DNA of 64,000 nucleotides. Source: Septoria linicola (taxonomy: Eukaryota > Ascomycota > Dothideomycetes > Mycosphaerellales > Mycosphaerellaceae). Made by a program: the position numbers and the translations under genes. The first letter of the stretch is position 1. Every line of letters begins with the position of its first letter. Shown one piece after another: positions 62,523 through 64,000 of the stretch. The stretch lies in assembly GCA_024114885.1 (NCBI GenBank), contig CP099418.1:62001-126000 (forward strand), in the 5' to 3' direction. Below the pieces are notes generated by a model, which was given only the letters and a program-made list of their open reading frames with translations, was not told the origin of the DNA and made no database searches.

Positions 62523-64000
62523 CCATCAACGGTATCTTCTCCCACAACGTGTACACCTTCTGATCCGTCCACTTCTTGCTCTCCTCGCAAAGCTTCAGAT
62601 CAAAGTTGAACAGTGTCGTTGCCAGAATCAACCTCATCTCGTGCCAAGCAAGATTCTTGCCGATGCAGTTCCTTGGTCCAACGCTGAACGGCTCCAGGCT
62701 ATCGAGGTGGTCGTCCTTGTACTTCTCATCACCAAGCCAGCGTTCTGGTGCGAACTTGTATGGGTCTTTGACGTTGTCTTCTGATCTGTATGTGGAGAGG
62801 TGATGCACACCTATCGATGTACCTTTGGGGAGGAACTCGTCGCAGACTATTGCGCCGCCTTTTGGCACTCGCCGAGGGAGCATGGACGGAACAGGAGGGT
62901 ACCTGTAAAAAGGGTCAGACATGTCTGCAAAGGCTTGTGCTCGATGAATTAACTCACATTCGCAGTCCTTCTTGCAGCACAGCATGCAGGTACTTGAGGT
63001 GCTGCAAAGACTCCATCGTGATGTCCTCGGAACTGCTATGCGAGCCTCTGATCGCCTGTGTGAGCTTCTGGAGATACTCTGGATTTCGTAGCAGATGATA
63101 AGTGACGCCGGAAAGCGCTGTTGCGGTAGTCTCAGTTCCAGCGACCATGAAGGTGGAAGCATTGCTGTGGTGCTCCTTGATCGACAGACCATCTGGTCCT
63201 TTACTCTTCTCGAGAATCTTGGTCCACAAGTCTGGACGGTCCGGAGTTCTTTGCAAGCCTGCGATCGACTCTTTGTACTGAGTAGTTGTGATGCTCGTAT
63301 ATTTGCACACGGACCTGGTGGCAGAACGACATGTCAGCACCACCATTCGCATTTGACTCCACGCACTGCTCACCTTCGCGTTGTTCATGATGAAGTTGTT
63401 GACGAACCACTCCGTGAACCAATTGATCATCTTGCAAGCACGGATTCGACTGTCAATTTTGATACCAAGAAAGATCGTCTTCACCCAGCTGGAATATTCG
63501 CTATTCTCGAGCATATCGAGTCCTTCGCTGAAGGAGAGGTCGCCCTGGTATCTATTAGCTAGTTTGCAAACATTGTCTAACCAAACTTCCTACCATGATG
63601 TCGAATGTCGTACCTGAGCGATGTGTTAGCGATCAGATCATTTTGTGCACCAGGGTAGTCTTACAGTTGTAGTACTTCAAGATATCCACCTTCTCTCCCG
63701 CGTCCATTCGCTCTTCAAGTTTGGTCCTCACTCCTCATCTTCTCGACCCAAGACTTCAGCAGAGGCTCGAGGTCTTTCAGTGTTTTATCCGCAAAGGTAT
63801 GTGAAAGCAACTTTCGCTGTCGGGAGTGGTTCGCATCGTTCGCAGTAATAATGCCATCTACGTTGTTAAAGGACTTGCCATAGAACTGAGGATCCTTCTG
63901 TAGACTAGCCTGGCCATGTTTCCGGAATCCGTAGATGGCCTTTGAATGGCTTCGCACCTCCAGCGTACGATAGTTTGGTAGGAGATGTACGGACTACTGG
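62497..64000 (-). pseudogene. Cytochrome P450 (isotrichodermin-hydroxylase-like family), probably broken, 5' end outside window
   Basis: Visible exons run leftward: 63665-64000 (partial), 63594-63613, 63374-63544, 62958-63314 and 62497-62902, with introns of 51, 49, 59 and 55 nt, all GT-AG. P450 landmarks are present: ITANDANHSRQRKLLSH (C-helix), MVAGTETTATAL (I-helix), FAPERW, and heme loop FSVGPRNCIGKN. The layout resembles CYP65-type oxidases, which act on terpenoid or polyketide skeletons; the substrate is unknown. The frame slips by one base at three points, near 63962, 63719-63738 and 63246-63252, each in the same direction. Sequence on both sides of each slip is clearly P450. This points to a pseudogene or local sequence errors; other genes in the window are intact. 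No complete protein can be read. Confidence 0.75.

Noticed and set aside
1..64000. tRNA genes, rRNA, CRISPR arrays, terminal-repeat transposons
   Set aside because: I looked for B-box-like motifs, regularly spaced repeats and transposase/reverse transcriptase motifs by eye and saw none; a tRNAscan or repeat search would be needed to exclude them.

Overview
This window is nuclear DNA of a filamentous ascomycete, most likely a Dothideomycete of the Mycosphaerellales/Capnodiales type. The evidence is gene density (one gene per roughly 2.5 kb on both strands), introns mostly 43-78 nt with GTRNGN donors and CTRAC-like branch points 10-20 nt before the acceptor, moderately GC-rich coding sequence, and gene families found together only in such fungi (CYP53 benzoate hydroxylase, Ppo fatty-acid oxygenase, tannase, fungal rhodopsin-domain membrane protein, FacA). 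There are no operons, CRISPR arrays, rRNA genes or intact mobile elements. Genes were rebuilt by joining exons; almost every splice choice was tested by codon phase, and several reported starts lie inside longer open frames that begin at non-ATG codons.

Left third (1-25 kb): the N-terminal end of a lysine-rich protein running off the window; an ankyrin protein; a mitochondrial Msp1/ATAD1-like AAA ATPase; a Ser/Thr-rich single-pass membrane protein; the Rpd3L subunit Rxt3 divergent from the CLN3 orthologue Btn1; an AT-hook orphan; a secreted tannase-family esterase; a 730-residue orphan; and a CYP53 benzoate 4-monooxygenase in four exons.

Middle (25-50 kb): the peroxisomal import ATPase Pex6; a membrane-anchored steryl-ester hydrolase-type lipase; acetyl-CoA synthetase FacA; a 2.3-kb gene-poor stretch; a WDR62/MAPKBP1-like WD40 protein; a seven-helix rhodopsin-domain protein in five exons; the U3 snoRNP protein Utp7 divergent from mitochondrial aspartate aminotransferase; and the phosphorelay protein Ypd1 with a long N-terminal extension.

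Right part (50-64 kb): a GT34 mannosyltransferase-family subunit without the usual DxD motif; a Gep3/NOA1-type permuted mitochondrial GTPase; the enoyl-CoA reductase Tsc13; a bifunctional Ppo/linoleate diol synthase; an intron-rich secreted cysteine-containing protein I do not recognise; and, overlapping it tail to tail, a P450 of the isotrichodermin-hydroxylase-like type that looks like a pseudogene because its introns are intact but its frame slips three times.

The genes are mainly housekeeping: organelle ATPases, acetate and lipid metabolism, ribosome biogenesis, chromatin and signalling. FacA, Pex6, the lipase and Tsc13 share a lipid/acetyl-CoA theme but are not a co-oriented cluster. The accessory part is 56-64 kb (Ppo, unknown secreted protein, broken P450), and it is the best place to look for something new.
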